The notes: a model not told the origin generated them from the letters alone. Positions 36,007-48,629 are shown, numbered from the stretch's first letter. The stretch: 64,000 nucleotides of DNA from Sinotaia quadrata (GCA_028829895.1 CM054180.1:114003135-114067134); one strand, 5' to 3'. Numbers and translations are program-made.

Positions 36007-37591
36007 CAGTTTGACGACGCACACGCTGTTATTTTTATTAATATTGATATCATATTAATTAATAATGCAAACCTAAATACAAGTAGCTGGAATCTTAATT
36101 CATATATTATTAATAATCCATATGTAGGACTTCTTAGCTCCCTTTTCCACTTGGCGGATTCTTGGCCTTTCAGAACTCTATTCTTGCTTTCACAAACAAT
36201 AAACGTAACTACTGACATAATTTCTTTCCGCATGTGGAAACTTCACGCTGAGGGAGTAATTCGATCCGCCTTAAAATTATATTAAAAAGCTCCCCACCCA
36301 TCCACCCACTATTACTCCAGACATAAATTACGTAATATGCGGAAGAAGAAGTCATAAAACTTAACAATAGATTTATTAAATATAATCATCAAGGAAACAT
36401 AAAAAAACGAATACAGTTGAAAAGCAAGCACTTTACATTAGCTACTAGAATACTGTTCCAATACTGTCCAATACCTACCCAGCTTTATCTTTACAATAAA
36501 ATTAATCAAATTAATAAACTCTAATAGTACAAATAAATTTGCCTCTTCTTACGGAATCAGAGAGAGGAATTGAAATAAAACAGTTTAAAACACGTGACCT
36601 TTTCCTGATGCAGAATGTGTCCTACGCCGCAGCCTTGTCACAACGTTGCACTTTTGCTTATTCCCCCTTGAACATTGGTTTTAACATGCCTACTTGGGCA
36701 CGTCAAATCCAAATTGCTCTCATAAAAGACTAGCGGTCTGGGCCCAACTCTCGACCTACTAGTTCCTGGCGGAAATTCACCACAGAAACATCTGACAACC
36801 ATGTGATCACGGACGTAACGATCGATGTCAGAACCTCTGTACCAACATCGATCAAGGGGGAGGACCGTCGATTACTTCCGTCACAGCCGATGTCGCCGCT
36901 GGCAATCCAAAACATTAGATTAAACACGAAAGGCATGCTTCTGGTGAAAATCCAGGAAGGCAGCAATAAATTTTGTGTCTAGACATTTTACGCTTCCGCA
37001 TTTTGTCTGTACTAGCATTGTCAACAACCTCCTTATTTCTACAATACATGTATTAACCCGATTTACACAGAATGGGCATAAATACAATCATAATTAAATC
37101 CACGATTAACATTTCCACTAGGAACATGTCATACTATCAACAATATGATATACAAAATCTCTCTAATTACAAGCCATATAAATAATAATTGAAAATACAC
37201 AAACATCTCTAATTCAAATAGCACAACCATAAAATCAATACTTTTAAATACATAAAATCACCTCTGAGTCTAATAATACTCTATATAAATCAGTAGTTCT
37301 AAATGCAAGAAATATATTTCTAAGTCTATTATTCCTGCACACTTTCTATCAGTTAAAACTCACGAATAAGCTAACGGTTCAGCCTTAGACAGGACTTGAC
37401 AAAAGTATCAAAGTACCGAGAGAGAATTGACTGGGTATTTATGTTATTGCGTTTGCTAGCGCATGCCTCCTGTATGTCTGGGGTTTTAGGATACATTTCA
37501 ACTGGGACGCCATTATCACCTACCTATATCATCCGCTCTTAATTTTCAATTTACAAGGTGGAGTCCTCTGACGGCTTATTTACGTTAGCCT

Positions 37592-37722
37592 AGCATCCCA
37601 GTGCGAGGGACAAATTGCTAACAACCTCGCTACACCTCATATTATGTTATACATGAACTAGATCATATAAATAGATAGAATGATAGATAGATAGATAGAT
37701 AGATGGATGGATAGATAGATAC
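37592..37722. repeat. Dispersed direct repeat ending in (GATA)n, copy 2
   Basis: It matches copy 1 at 35876-36006 in the same orientation, with few substitutions, and likewise ends in GATA repeats. Confidence 0.85.
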
Positions 37723-37811
37723 GTGTGCAATTCTGCTTCGACACAACTAGGAGCAATGCAATTATATACGTTCTCTGTGTCTATTTGTCTATATGTCTCT
37801 TTGGTGGTGGT

Positions 37812-37880
37812 GTGTGCGTGTGTGTGTGTGAGAGAGAGAGTTGTATGTGTGTGTGTGTGTGTGGTTGTGTGTGTGTGTGT
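37812..37880. repeat. (TG)n microsatellite with GA run
   Basis: TG repeats interrupted by a GAGAGAGAG stretch. Confidence 0.92.
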
Positions 37881-38660
37881 GTTTCTATTTAATGTCTGTC
37901 GCAGTCTGTTAAAAGTGATAATAATTTCGTTCAACGTCGTCTCTTAAAATAAACGCACCACTTAACGTGCGACAATAGAAGTCAATGGGTATCTGCTTAC
38001 ACATATAGTACAATCAATCAATCCCTAAAGGTCAGGATGCTGTTATGCTGTTGCGTGTTTGAGGAGGTGCATGCATTTAATTTTTTCTGAAAAATAAAAC
38101 TAAGTTAAACAGTTTGAAAATCAAGAGATAATGAAAGGAACGAATTTTGAACAAATTTTGCTAACACATTAATCCGAGGACAGAAGCCATGTCACTCTAA
38201 ATGGCAAAGTGTACATTTTTTCAACTCCTTGACGAACATTCCGCTTTCACTTTCACTTTCTACATATCCTCTAACTATAGTACATTCCATAAGAACAATT
38301 TTATCTATAGTCAATTAACCTATTGTTTTCTTTTACAAACGATTTGATGTCAGTCCAAATGGCTGAATTGATAGCGCTCGTGTTATCTCATGAAAATACG
38401 GATCACATAAAGAAACGTTTCCCTGATAGCATGACAATGAACAGTGGCCAAAATAAAAGTTTAAAAAAAAAAATGATGTGATGTCCTGAATTCGTAGCGG
38501 TCGTGTCATCTCATGAGAATACTGGTACTTAATAACACAAATAAACGTTTCCTTGTTAGCATCATAATGAACAATGGCCAAAATATAAGCTTAGTGTTTT
38601 AAAGATGTGATGCCCTTTTTCCATCTTTACATTTAATTAAGTGAAGCACTTTTGTTCCGA

Positions 38661-38907
38661 CTCCCACTTTGTTGAATTGTGCGCATCAGTTACATGACCT
38701 TTGAATTCTGTGACCTATCCCAGGGTCTTTGTGTTTCGTCTCACCTCAGCATTTTGATCTATTGTCAGACACAACTCCCAATCTCCCCACTTTGTTGAAT
38801 TGTGCGCATCAGTTACATGACCTTTGAATTCTGTGACCTATCCCAGGGTCTTTGTGTTTCGTCTCACCTCAGCATTTTGATCTATTGTCAGACACAACTC
38901 CCAATCT
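38661..38907. repeat. About 122-bp tandem duplication
   Basis: Two almost identical copies begin CCACTTTGTTGAATTGTGCG and end CACAACTCCCAATCTC. Confidence 0.93.
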
Positions 38908-39458
38908 CATCTTGTCGTTAAACATAACGCATGCCCTCGATTTAATGTCAACATATTACCTCGTACAAAATGCATACTTTTATCTCACCACAAAGATGTT
39001 TCCTAATAAAATGCAATTTCTTTTTCCTTTCTGCAGAAAGCATTTCATGAAACATTGTGTCCTAATGAGAAGCGGTTTTCGCTTCACTTCAGTATTATGG
39101 CTTATGAAAATGTATGGGACACTTATGGGACACTTATGGGACGCTTATGGGACACTCATCGCATTCAAACACTGGAATTTTCAAACGTAAGTGCATTACC
39201 TCAGTGCCAGGTAATGGTCAGTTAAAACGGATGCATCTCGCGTCATTGAAAAAACCGGGCATGTTGACAAGCGCACTTGCCATCTCATGCCCCAGCAGTA
39301 AGACCATTCACAATAGATGTGCCTCGTGTACTTCAAACACTAAAGCATTGACAGACAATGCATGTCCGTCTTACTCCAGCATTGTGACCTAGCATGAGAG
39401 AGACGGAGACAGAAGACAAAGAAAGATGTCTTGTCACATTCCAGAATCGTGCTTTGCT

Positions 39459-39817
39459 TCAGTCCTCAGACGAGGAGATCCAAATCAGTTGTGACGAACA
39501 GCGAGATGCTCCGTGAAGGTTGGCGTGAACAGATAACGCGGGCCCTGTCACGATGACTTTCCTCTCCAGCCCTCGCACGTGATCCATCGTCGTCACCGTG
39601 ACTTCGTCACGCGCAGCTAGCACCGTGTCACGAACACGAACAGTATCATCGCTCGCTTGACTATCCACCACTCGCACTGGCACTCCTGTTGAACGTAGAC
39701 CTCGTACCAGACCAATAGCCTGAGACACCACGCGACCATTACGGCCAATCTTTTCGTCGCGTACATTGTCACACAATACGAAAACGTCACGGTAGTGCAG
39801 AGGAGGAGGCTGATTGT
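39459..39817 (-). CDS. Nuclease-helicase gene, terminal exon (helicase domain 2 end)
   Basis: Acceptor TTTCTTGTCAG|AC, then 118 codons to TGA. It includes VFVLCDNVRDEKIG, VTVTTMDHVRGLERKVIV and a final SRCSSQLIWI that resembles the last SF1 motif. Confidence 0.86.
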
Positions 39818-42800
39818 CTGACAAGAAACGAAAGCAAAATTATATAAACGCATTTCTAACTTTAAATTAATGTACTTACAACATAAAACTATTTTCCTTT
39901 TAATTTTATTGCGGCAAATTCACAGTTAATTAATATGTTTTATAATCTTATGTTACCTTTCGAATCAACGCCTGTGCTTCATAGATATTAAACTCACCTT
40001 GGTTTTCTGCGCCGGGAACAGGGATCCTGACATCTGTCATCACACAGAAAAAACTGTTTTGCACTTCATTATTACATCAATATAATTCTAAAAGCATTTA
40101 TTGATTATATGTGCAACATAACTACCCACTAACATTTCTTGTTTTACATTCTTATTGATTCTGTCCTCTCGAAATTGCTTTTCCTTGCTTGTGCACATTA
40201 TAAATCTATTTGTTAATCGTTTGCGTGTTAGGCTTATCTTTCGAAGCATAGTTATTTGTACAGGATAGAAAAATAATATTCGGCGCGGTCTTGCAGCACA
40301 CATGCGACCAGAGTTCTGACATACCTGCGAGTCCAAGATGTTTCAGGAAATGAGCCACCTCCTTCCCACACTGCTGGCATTCATCCGGAGGACGGTCACT
40401 ATGGCCCGACTGGCCCCCACAATGTGTTATTTTCAAGACTGGGGGGCCGTCTGTTTCAGCGACTTTTATGCTTCGATCATACGGCTGAGCACATTCTGGT
40501 TCTTTCCGGGTAGCTGACCCTTCAGACTCTTCAGACTGTACCACTCGACTGTCTCTGGCATCTTCCGATTCGGCGAGCGTAGTTCTATGGTAATGCTGGA
40601 TGTGGCTCATTTTTGTAATTTCCGGAGCCTCCTCAATTGCTCTAACGACGACTGGCGGTGACCTCAGGGGGGTTAAAAAAATTGCTTTCTTCAGGCATTG
40701 AGGCCACACGAGGGTTTGCATTGCAGCACCCCATATGCAAACATCTGGAACATTTTTTATCAGCTCATCGCAGAACTTCGTGAAGTTTCGGCTGTTAAAC
40801 AAGACATGGCAAACGTTTAAAAAAAATGAAATTGATCAGCATATTTAATTCGATAAAGCTGTACTGTTTATCTTTGTCATTAGAGCCATAATTTCTAAAA
40901 TTAATCCAATTAGAAACTATTTATTAGTATTCATAAAACGTGTGTATACTGATTATTTATAGTTACCTGTCCTTTGTCCTTTCATTGATATGTATTTGTA
41001 TTTTACATCGCTGTTCTTCTTCGTATTGATACTATTGATGATGATGATGATGATTTACCGTACTCTTTACTTCTGTTGCCTGTCCGTTAGATGATTTTGA
41101 GGGTCTGTTTTATTTATAAACGCAAAACGTATTCTGATATCCAATGTTCGACAGAAAATGAAAGGACTTTTCTAATTGATATAGCTTTTCGTTGCAGTGG
41201 GGTAGGTATGTGGAGTTTTGAAAGCCTCGCCAAATACCCATCATGTCGGCTTCTATGGCGTTCCTATTGCTGTTGACGTCACTTATGCCCTTATACTCCA
41301 CAATCTTTGGATTTCTCGACGGAATTTCTGGTACTTTTAATATTTTGCTATCTTTTGTTTCAATATTTCAATTACTGTCGGTGTCCAGTTACATTGGTTT
41401 TTACCAGTCTCCTTGCGGGAATTACGTGAACACTTATTTCGTAGAAATCCAGAGTATTTTGACTATTTCCAGCTGCTGCTGTTATCATACCTAATTTGTT
41501 GATTCTGCAGCCCATTACACACATTTATATCTACAGATTTTGCAGAATATTTTCCCTTGTCATGCATTCCCATTCAGCCAGAGTCTGTCTCATGGACAGC
41601 ATGTTTACATTAATCTCATTCTGTACATTCGAATTAGTTGTATAGCCATCAGTGTAGCTGATAGTCGTATGATGTCTATATTTATGATCAGTATCATGTT
41701 AACACCATTTATATTTAACTTGAGGACTTGCCTTACTAGTTTTATGTTTTTGTCTTCCATTTAAACGATTGTGTTCTCTTCAACTTGCATATATTTATAA
41801 AGTTAAATGATGAAAATAGTGCAATTTTAATGTATTTTTTTTCACATGGAAATCTTGACTAAGGATAACATCGCTTATTCTGTCACCCATGCTCCTATAT
41901 GACTGTAAACGCTTTTGTGTGAATATGTGTTCATGTGCGTGCGTGAGTGAGTGTATGCATTGTGTGAGTTTGTTTCACGTATATTTGTATTGAAACTTTC
42001 TATTTAATACGTTTATTAAAAGTCATTAATGAAAGTCGGTTGTACGACGATGTGTGCATCTGTTTGCAGTTTTAGCTGTCGTCAGTGTCACGCTACTGAA
42101 TTCCGAGTGCTTTGTCACATGTATGCCTCTATGCACAGTTATGTGAAACATAAATTGACACACTAACAACATATACGTGTTCATGAGCAGTGTGCATGTA
42201 AAATATAAATTGATAAAACAAACAGCATAGAAGTATTCATGATCAATGTGAATTACGCTGAATTGACACATGCAGCTTAAGGGTTTGCATGCTAGACTTC
42301 TCTGTAATAAACAACACAACATTTTATCTTAACAAAGCTATCTGACCTGAAATAAACTGCACAACATTTTTTTAAACTAAGCTATCGGACCTGTAATAAA
42401 CTACACAACATTTTATTTAACTAAGCTATCTGATCTGAAATAAACTACACAACATTTTTCTTAACTAAGCTATCTGACCTGCCATAATCAGGACCTGCCT
42501 CATCGGCGATGACACAAAGCGGATGCTGGGAGCTAGCAATAGCTTTGAACGTTGACACTGCGGAATCTACCTCCTTTCTGAAATCAAACTCATGACGTCT
42601 AATGCGTTCGCCTTCAGACGGCGCAGCATCAAACCAGCTCTTTGGGGCTTTCAGCAGTTGTTGCTCGATGGCGAGTGAAGCAGCTTTGCTTTTGTTCCAC
42701 GTGCTCAGGACGTGGACGTTATGACCTTTCTGCAGCCAGCACATGGCCTGCAGGACTAGCACCACTGTTTTGCCCGTACCTGGTGGACCGAGAAGAAATA

Positions 42801-45690
42801 CACGGGGTGGAGACGTATGAAGAAGTTCTAACTGCTCGGGGGTTAGTACGAAACGACTTGTCCTCTCCCCAACCTCGGACACGCCATCTCCCAGAGTTCT
42901 CAGCTCCAAACGTGCTCCTGATAGAGTATGAATGTCCACTGTTGTTGCTGGACCACAGAACCTAAACAGCATCATGTATAACATATTAATTATGAAAACG
43001 TTATCACGAACAGAAACAATGTATACCAATGTTACAGATATGTATAATGTTATGCTATAATTTGCAAAGGTTAGGTCAGATTAATTTAGGAAATTATATC
43101 TTTGATGGCATCTCCGATTAGTTCATGAAAATTATTATTATTATTTATTAATCGTTTATAACTAATTACAAGTGATTAGAATCTTAATTTATTTCATTAA
43201 AGATCCTTATCCTCCAGCAGGCACCACTCATTGGACATTTTGGCGCGGTAAACGTTTTCTCTGTTCCACAACATAAAGCATTTACGGTCACATAATGTTT
43301 TCATGAGAGGAAAACTTCTTACTAAAGGAGAAGACAAATCCTTCTTTAATCTATATTTAGCTAGACCCCATCCATCCACTTTCTTCTCCAACATATGATT
43401 ATCAATATGCATCAATAAATTTAACAATAAATTTGTCAAATCAAAGACAAACACAATGAGATTACTTGATATTAATAATTCCATGAACCCACATTTGGAT
43501 AATTTTATAATTACACAGTCTCTCTTAAATACAATTCAACAATAGAGTGAAAACAAGTCAGAAAATAGAAATGGAATTATTAGAGATTGGTAATAACTGT
43601 ATTTACATAACCTGATTCAGCACAGTCTTAACAGTCCTTCTGGCACTTTGCCACGATGTCCCAATTTATTATTCAGTTCAATTTCATCAGTTCCATGTGT
43701 ATCACTTACACGTGAAACCAAAGCACTGTTTTGCTACTTGGATTTAAACTGAGCACTTCTTTTCACCATGCCAGCTCCTTCAAAAAGAACAATAAATGTA
43801 GCAATGTCCAACAATTTCATCAACACTGTAAATTTGTTTGTCCAGTCACAAATCTTGCTGCTGATTGTCAGTAGAATGCAGTGCGTTCATACACTTGCAC
43901 GCTGTTCCTGCCTTTATCATGGTTGGTTTTAGCAGTTTGCAAACGATAAAGTTGGCTATTTGCTTACTGTAAAATATAATAATTAAGGAGCAAACATTTA
44001 TCACTTTATAACTCTTACACTCCAGTCTCAACTTACAATTTCATGAACAGTATTTATTAATCCGATAAACACACATTGCAAAATAAATACAACATATCAA
44101 ACAATCTCAAGTGTTAGCAAATTTCATGTGTGAAGCTTACTTCAGATATTTGTAGAAATAAACGTTATCTCACATAGTACATCTCTACACAAGTATAACA
44201 TATCAATAGTGAAAATTAATGAAATATTCCTATAATATTTGTCTAGAGCAGTAGAAATGGAAATGTAAGAGTCCGGTACACAAGTCTCTGTAAATCCTGT
44301 GAAATATGTTATATAAATATTTATTACCCAGTGTTCATTTATATGATGCTAAAATGATTGTGAATGTTGTTTTCCTATTAGAAAAGACAAAATAAATTAT
44401 TTTTGCATATAATTTGTATTTCTATTCCTTAGCCTTGCTTAATTTAATTTTAATTTGTTTTATTTTAATTTAAAGTTATTTAATACCTTGCGACCAATTC
44501 TCTGTACAGGCAAGACTTCATGGTCTGCTGATGGCCATGTGTACATAGAAGCTTGCGCCACCACTCCTGTAGCTTGATCATTGCCTCATCTGAGGTTTTC
44601 AACTGAGTGTCAATCTGAGGTACATTTTCCGCACACAGACATTTGTTTACTGCTTCGTTGATGTTTACGCCACACAGACATTTACGTAGCTCCTTTAGAC
44701 AAACAAGGGACTGTTAATGCCATTCATAATATGTTTGTAATGTACATTATTCAAAAGGGTACACAAAACCATAGTGGTGTTCGTTGTTGCTTTATATCAT
44801 TATGAAAAGAAGCTCACGTCTATAGACAATAAAGCCAAACATTTCAAGAGCTCTTTATTGTGTTTACGTAAATGGGAAAATAATTCACATTCGTTAATAC
44901 GTTACTTTGAGTACAGAATAATTCAGGTCGAGCAGCTGTGCATTTCAATTTTGTCTTACAACACTATTATATGTAAATATTGCAGTGTAATAATGAAACA
45001 AGATTTTCTCTATCATATTATAATGTCCCAAATTCAATTTCCACTAGTTCCTTAATGTATGTTTCTAATATAATTAGTTAAAAGTGGTTTGCTTATGATC
45101 AACAAATACTTACTTCAGACAATGATTGAGCCGGGTCCGATGCAACGCTCTGCAACAATTGTGTGGAAGTAATATTTGGTAACATAAAGGTTTTGGTAAT
45201 CTGCACAGTTCCCAAATCTTCTACCAGATACCTGAGCACGACATCTGCTTTCTTTAACTGTTTTAAACCATGTTTTAGCTTTCGCAAAATGCTTTCTCTA
45301 AACGACTCTTGGGTCGGCGGAGAGCCAAAGTCTGCTCCCACACTTTTGCATTCTCCCACGATCAGTCCATGATCCCTGTGTATGATAAGTACGTCAAAAT
45401 CGCCTTGACGGTACTCTTCCTCCAAATCTACCGGGTGCGGAAAACTCGACGCCGAGGCAGCATAGCACGGCTTGTTCATATACTTTCCAAAGTCAAGCTG
45501 AGATATGACCATCATCACCTCACGCGGTTTACTAAGGTCAGCGATGGCGCGTATGCAGTGTAGGATTCGAGCCTGGGCATTATCTTCTCTTTCTTTGTTA
45601 TCAGGTACCTCGCAACCAGATTGCGGCTTGTGAGAGAAATGAAAATATAAGTAGCAGTATTATACTATGTCTACTACTACTACCGGATGA

Positions 45691-45724
<34 letters not shown>

Positions 45725-48101
45725 GGTGATGGTGATGGTGGTGGTGAGGATGATGCTGGTGATGATGATGATGGTGGTGGTGGTGATGATGATGATGATT
45801 GTGATGATAATGATGATGATTTTATTAACGTTTATCATATGACGTAAATCCCACATCGTCTTATTATTGCAATTGCTGTTCTATGATCCTGAAACAACAA
45901 AGAAATAAATGGACACAAAATGTGCACTGCTGTTCAGAAATCAAAGAAGATCTAATTCAAGTTCTGACTACTGTTCCATCTATGTACATTCCTAATCTTA
46001 GAGGTGAAAGACTCCAGAACAAACTCAAGTCAGCCTTCAAGCTCATGATCCCAGACAGTGTTTTAAAACTTCACATTAAAATCAAACAGTTTACGCAAAC
46101 ATAGGAGTTAGTTGTACACGTTACAACACCTTGTCTTTTGACAATGATCTGGAATGGGATAATAATTAACTTTAATAAAATTATTTCTGCTAGAATCTTT
46201 GAAGAATACATTGTGCATTTAGTAAATTGACTGTGCCATGTAACAAATTAGGTTACAGAGGACAAATAGAATCAGTTCTGAAAGAGGACTTTGGTAAATG
46301 TTAACGAAAATTGAGAGGATATTTGTTTGGTCTGTATGTGTTACATATGAACGTACATTAGCCCATGATTTAGACCAAATACCGATAAATGTGAAAGTGT
46401 ACCTTAATTGTGAATTTGAACGTTTAGATTATTTTCACTCCTGTGTCTGTCGACTAGTTTCTTTGGTGCCAGATACACAACAATATGTCAAAACAAGACA
46501 ATACAATTATTTCATTTCTAAAACTCCTTTCTTTCTTTCTTACACATTCTCTACTTATAAATCTAGCAACACTTTTGTTAGATCCGTACACATGCTGTAA
46601 GCATTTTCTCTCTTCCACAACATTAAAGACAAATATTTACCATCACACAATATTTCTATAGGGTAATAATAGTTTATGCATAAACATAAGTTTCGAAGCT
46701 GCAATAGTCTTTTGCATGCTTTTGTAACAAAGACACAAGTCTATTGTCGCATGGAATTTGTCAGTTTCATGTGTTTCTCTTGCACATTGTAGAACTCTCA
46801 TGAGGCAGTATTCTCTCGAGACTAATCTGGGAGATCCGCTTATTAGCTGCTTCAAGCAGAACAACAATGAAGCAATTAATAACTTCCTTGAACCAGAAAT
46901 TCCACGATGTAGTCAGCATACTTTGCCACCATACATCAACAGAGTGCAGTGTATTCTTACACTTACACACTAGGGTAGAAACTTCTCGAGGCTACCAAGG
47001 TCGTAGTAGCTTATAAATCAGTAAACTGGGAGATTCAGGTAAAACAAAAAGCTGATTCTTCACTTTACAATATAATAAGGGAATAAACGCTAAGGTTTCC
47101 AGTTTATCATCTCTTAACTCCATTCTTTCTTACATTAATGTCTCAACTTACAGTTTCCTGCAACAGTATTTATTACCCCCATACACATATACAGCATAAT
47201 AAATACAACATATCAATTTTATGAACATATTCACTGGAAACAATGTCAAGTGTTAAGCATACTACTAACGAGCATCTTAGTTCACACTTTGTAGAAATAA
47301 TAATCTACTCACATAATATCTCTCTACACAGAACACAAGTAAACATATCAATAGCAAAATGCACAAAATATTTCCAAGTCCATTCTCTCTCAATCAATCA
47401 ACTCACTATTAATCTGATGACTGCCTTTCATGACCGGACGTCTTGCCACACTATATACAAAGTGATTAGACAATAGAATTTTTTACAGCAGGTAAACATT
47501 TGATCTCAGCCCATTGGTCTCGTTCTTGGAAATCTTAACAATTGGATAACAGAACTATTCCTCTACCTAAAACCAGTTTAGATTACATCAGCAAGTCTAG
47601 CACATTCTATACCTGAGTTGTTTACTTGGAACTTTGACTCTTAAAAATATCAGAACAAGCAGTGTTCAAGGTCTTGTGACTTTGACATTTAACAATTTAT
47701 ATAACGATTAGAAATAGGGATTGGCAAATTTACTCCACCACATTATGTCAGTAAATACGCACATATACACATATATATTCTTTTGACTAAATTTGTGTAC
47801 ACATTACATGTCCACCGCATAGTATTAGTGCAAGTAATTTAATCATGCTCATTACTCTACAAGAGCGATGGAGACTGGAGTGGTCTCTTACCTGCACAGC
47901 AGAGATTGCCTCAGACGTTTTCACTTCTGCAGAGGTACTTGGAGAACTGCTGCCTTTGGAAATCAACACACGCGTTGAAGCAACGTCTTCTATACCGAAT
48001 GGGACACGACTAAAATGTAGGGGAGGTAAGAAATATGTTTTCTCGTAAAGGTCAGGATACCACTGATCTAAAAACTGTTTAAACATATTAGCTGCTGCCA
48101 T
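39459..48101 (-). CDS. NERD/PD-(D/E)XK-like nuclease fused to superfamily-1 helicase (about 757 aa, 7 exons)
   Basis: Hand-built model; exons are 48101-47892, 45626-45114, 44692-44487, 42961-42479, 40791-40325, 40033-39998 and 39817-39459. All junctions keep frame with GT-AG borders. Residues about 95-240 form a nuclease-like domain with Glu139-141, then Gly145-Asp-Phe-Asp148 and Glu162-Cys-Lys164, the spacing of NERD and other PD-(D/E)XK folds. Residues about 345-470 are the first RecA-like domain: a Q-motif-like LTPEQLELL, Walker A GPPGTGKT at 368-375 and motif II DEAG at 463-466. The second RecA-like domain lies in exons 5-7, with a conserved-looking PLRSPPVVVRAI and a VTTMDHVRGLE motif near the end. 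Exon 5 holds an insert with Cys and His residues (ECQQCGKEVAHFLKH) that may bind zinc. Nuclease-helicase fusions usually process nucleic acid; target and role here are unknown. Start uncertain (see 48630-48684). Confidence 0.86.
39998..40033 (-). CDS. Nuclease-helicase gene, 36-nt microexon
   Basis: It lies between GTGATGACAG|A and CCAAG|GTGAGT and adds VRIPVPGAENQ while joining the flanking exons in phase. Confidence 0.78.
40325..40791 (-). CDS. Nuclease-helicase gene, central exon with insert
   Basis: Acceptor TTGTTTAACAG|C completes a Ser codon, donor CTCGCAG|GTATGT. It encodes the end of helicase domain 1 and an acidic, Ser/Glu-rich insert with a Cys/His cluster near the 3' end. Confidence 0.85.
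40792..42478 (-). other. Intron 4 of the nuclease-helicase gene
   Basis: 1.7 kb. Hydrophobic frames on the plus strand around 41240-41760 and their antisense frames resemble nothing I recognise; they may be an old mobile-element relic. Confidence 0.5.
42306..42481. repeat. 44-bp tandem repeat, 4 copies, spanning a splice donor
   Basis: Units of AATAAACTACACAACATTTT followed by ATTTAACTAAGCTATCTGACCTG. The copy nearest the exon contains the functional donor; the others carry the same or a mutated donor-like CAGGTCAGATAG on the minus strand. Confidence 0.9.
42479..42961 (-). CDS. Nuclease-helicase gene, helicase domain 1 exon
   Basis: 160 full codons with Walker A and motif II. Acceptor TGCTGTTTAG|G completes an Arg codon. 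The donor GGCAG|GTCAGA is weak after GT and is repeated downstream in the intron. Confidence 0.88.
43230..44245 (+). repeat. Interspersed repeat, copy A (intron 3, nuclease-helicase gene)
   Basis: Diverged but alignable with 46590-47400 in the same order and orientation. Shared blocks include TTTTCTCT.TTCCACAACAT, TCTCAACTTACA.TTTC, GTATTTATTA and CAACATATCAA. The family is unknown and I see no terminal repeats. Plus strand is an arbitrary orientation. Confidence 0.6.
44487..44692 (-). CDS. Nuclease-helicase gene, linker exon
   Basis: Acceptor GTTTGTCTAAAG|G, donor GCAAG|GTATTA in phase 2. It encodes a helical, Cys-containing linker (LRKCLCGVNINEAVNKCLCA) with two CLC motifs. Confidence 0.82.
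45114..45626 (-). CDS. Nuclease-helicase gene, NERD-like nuclease exon
   Basis: 171 codons between acceptor TTTCTCTCACAAG|C and donor CTGAA|GTAAGT, phase 0 at both ends. It holds the whole GDFDVLIIHRDHGLIVGECK motif. Confidence 0.88.
45687..45822. repeat. (GAT)n/(GGT)n microsatellite 60 bp before a splice acceptor
   Basis: GAT and GGT trinucleotides. On the transcribed minus strand it is an ATC/ACC tract upstream of the nuclease exon acceptor at 45626. Confidence 0.93.
46590..47400 (+). repeat. Interspersed repeat, copy B (intron 1, nuclease-helicase gene)
   Basis: This partner of copy A at 43230-44245 is shorter, with indels. Confidence 0.6.
47892..48101 (-). CDS. Nuclease-helicase gene, N-terminal exon
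   Basis: 70 codons from MAAANMFKQFLDQW to CAG|GTAAGA, phase 0. The frame remains open upstream to an acceptor (ATAATTCAG|A at 48138), so this may be an internal exon running 48138-47892. Confidence 0.78.
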
Positions 48102-48186
48102 GTTTGCAGGTGACGTTGATTTTTTACAGTCGTCATATCTGAATTATGCAAGATGAGAACATGTATTTGTATCGCTTTATGCATGT

Positions 48187-48320
48187 CTTCAATAAGTTAG
48201 AATATATTTCTTTTACAAAATTAAAATTGTACTTCAATAAGTTAGAATACATTTCTTTTACAAAATTAAAATTGTACTTCAATAAGTTAGAATACATTTC
48301 TTTTATAAAATTGAAATTGT
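48187..48320. repeat. About 47-bp tandem repeat, 3 copies
   Basis: Units of CTTCAATAAGTTAGAATACA followed by TTTCTTTTACAAAATTAAAATTGTA lie just upstream of the nuclease-helicase exon. Confidence 0.93.
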
Positions 48321-48438
48321 AATGAGGAAATATAACAAACATAGAACTGAAAATGTAGGAAAGAAAGGAACACATGTAAATATATAAAAGGGCCAGCGAA
48401 AAACACTTTATGAAGGCAGGGAAGATCAATAGAGCAGT

Positions 48439-48520
48439 ATTGTGTGTGTGTGTGTGTGAGTGTGTGTGTGTGTGTGTATCTGTCTGTCTGTCTGTCTGTG
48501 TGTCTCTCTGTGTGTGTTAA
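48439..48520. repeat. (TG)n/(TCTG)n microsatellite
   Basis: TG repeats interrupted by a TCTG run. Confidence 0.92.
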
Positions 48521-48629
48521 TTTATGTATACGTATATATCTGTGCATAATTATATGTATGTTATGTATATATGATTCGTGTTACTGTGTGTACATGCTCA
48601 CGCGAAAATGTTCATGCCTCTCTTCTTAC

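Larger units (their letters stand above)
33856..39458. other. Intergenic region, no supported gene
   Basis: 5.6 kb between the NB-ARC-TPR and nuclease-helicase genes. It contains tandem arrays, GATA, CA and TG microsatellites, a pair of direct repeats (35876-36006 and 37592-37722) and a T-run joined to a G-run at 34749-34774. I found no frame with a recognisable domain. Confidence 0.6.

Noticed and set aside
33040..39459. Single giant gene linking nuclease-helicase to NB-ARC-TPR
   Set aside because: The helicase ends in a proper final motif and a stop codon, and no donor before that stop joins the NB-ARC exon in frame.
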